Virus record (IMG/VR): IMGVR_UViG_3300045973_000114
Span: 1 to 22,702 of that record
Length of the DNA: 22,702 nt
From: a virus
Strand: one strand, 5' to 3'
Under the pieces are notes generated by a model. It made no database searches. It was not told the DNA's origin and saw only the letters and a list, made by a program, of their open reading frames with translations. Position numbers and translations under genes: made by a program. Below, in pieces: positions 21,964 to 22,702 of this stretch; position 1 is the first letter of the stretch; the number at the start of each line of letters is the position of its first letter.

Positions 21964-22702
21964 ATGATAGTAAATTTCCATTACGAACAACATTATTATC
22001 CAAGCGAATATTCACATATCGAAATATTTGATAGATTATTTGATGCATTTGTATTAATGTACCCAACAGTTGAATTCCGAAAAGTCGATTACCGAAGAAA
22101 AGATCCTGTTGATACAGAACCTATAGAAGTATTTTCAAAATTTAAACATAACTACGGTTGTTTTAATTTTCTTATTATTGAAAACGACGAAAATAAAAAA
22201 TATTTCATTGTATCACATTGGGACAAACTAATTCAAATTACCGGAGGCGTAACCGGTAGACCCGGAGATTATGGATATTGGGATCTTGAGAATTGTGTTG
22301 GTATATTTCCGGCAGTAGGAACTCATACCAATGATTTAACTTACGAGCAATGTAGCATTGACTATACTCCATATTCATACATTCCATATCGAATGTCATT
22401 CCTCGAAAATACCGAAAAATTGTACCACGCAAATATACCTAAAATTATTCCAGACAAACCACATATTCGATTTGGTGGTGATTGTGGATACCTATTCAGA
22501 CAATACTTGTGTCTAAACAACGATCAACGATATCATATTCACAACGAACAAATGTCCACTGATGATTTTTATAACGAAATGGCTACATTTGGTGTCATAA
22601 TAGATATTAACTCGGTAGCCGAGATATCTGGAAGAACAACCGATGCCTTCGGACTCGGTGCGGCACTTGTACGTCCTAAACTAGGAATCAAATATCACAA
22701 TC
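21964..22702 (+). CDS. Partial unknown protein, possibly glycan-related
   Basis: The frame opens at ATG 21964 and stays open for 246 codons to the window end, so the C-terminus is missing. The protein begins MIVNFHYEQHYYPSEYSH and is rich in aromatic and His residues. It has alternating strands and helices, a Gly-rich ITGGVTGRPGDYGYW stretch and a late SGRTTDAFGLGAALVRPKLG. No DxD motif or other catalytic signature is clear to me. Position after nine glycan-type genes suggests a related role, but a new TATTTAT box before it hints at separate control. I do not assign a family. Confidence 0.6.
   Translation, partial: MIVNFHYEQHYYPSEYSHIEIFDRLFDAFVLMYPTVEFRKVDYRRKDPVDTEPIEVFSKFKHNYGCFNFLIIENDENKKYFIVSHWDKLIQITGGVTGRPGDYGYWDLENCVGIFPAVGTHTNDLTYEQCSIDYTPYSYIPYRMSFLENTEKLYHANIPKIIPDKPHIRFGGDCGYLFRQYLCLNNDQRYHIHNEQMSTDDFYNEMATFGVIIDINSVAEISGRTTDAFGLGAALVRPKLGIKYHN

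Noticed and set aside
1-22702. CRISPR array, insertion sequence or collagen-like Gly-X-Y gene
   Set aside because: No regularly spaced repeats, transposase or inverted-repeat element, and no Gly-X-Y run were found on either strand.

Overview
The window looks like part of a large tailed-phage genome whose host belongs to the Bacteroidota. Phage-type genes dominate: a GH19 endolysin, an M23 peptidase, three different homing-type or mobile nuclease genes, small early-type regulators and long virion-type proteins. No cellular housekeeping gene is present. The DNA is AT-rich and genes almost never have a Shine-Dalgarno sequence. Two plus-strand genes are preceded by a TTTG/TAnnTTTG-like promoter of the Bacteroidota type. 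The partial tRNA at the left end does not encode CCA. The exact phage group cannot be decided from the sequence alone.

Layout. Bases 1-78 hold the 3' end of a tRNA and its terminator. Bases 55-6783 are mostly minus-strand: an HNH nuclease, then a block of virion- or cell-wall-related genes (a WC-motif protein, a membrane protein with annexin-like and peptidoglycan-binding-like parts, a small repeat protein, an HExxH metallopeptidase, an M23 peptidase, and a long acidic-N-terminus WC-motif protein). The plus-strand GH19 endolysin sits inside this block. Five of these minus-strand proteins start with a similar short amphipathic N-terminal peptide. Bases 6891-10796 are a mosaic of small genes on both strands: two GIY-YIG-type genes, a Lys-rich mini-protein, a membrane coiled-coil protein, a DUF1599-like protein, a ribbon-helix-helix protein and unknowns. 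Bases 10901-22702 are all plus-strand: a tightly coupled operon of glycosyltransferases, methyltransferases and a split thiamine-diphosphate (TPP) enzyme, followed by a separately started gene that runs off the window.

How the parts may work together. The right-hand operon looks like a glycan assembly and decoration pathway. It has two tandem GT60-like (Skp1/GlcNAc-type) transferases, a PLOD-like (collagen-hydroxylysine type) transferase, two other GT-A-like enzymes, a FkbM methyltransferase, a 1298-residue fusion of three methyltransferases and two glycosyltransferases, and a minimal E1-alpha/E1-beta TPP enzyme pair. Its target could be virion protein, host surface glycan or DNA; the sequence does not decide this. 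The left-hand genes look like late genes. Most carry an (A/C)TATTTAT box just before the start codon, often at a spacing that would give almost leaderless mRNAs.

There is no stretch longer than 300 bases without a gene. The longest gene-free gaps are 1414-1559, which holds two boxes and a candidate structured RNA, and the divergent promoter regions 6784-6890, 7906-8043 and 10797-10900.
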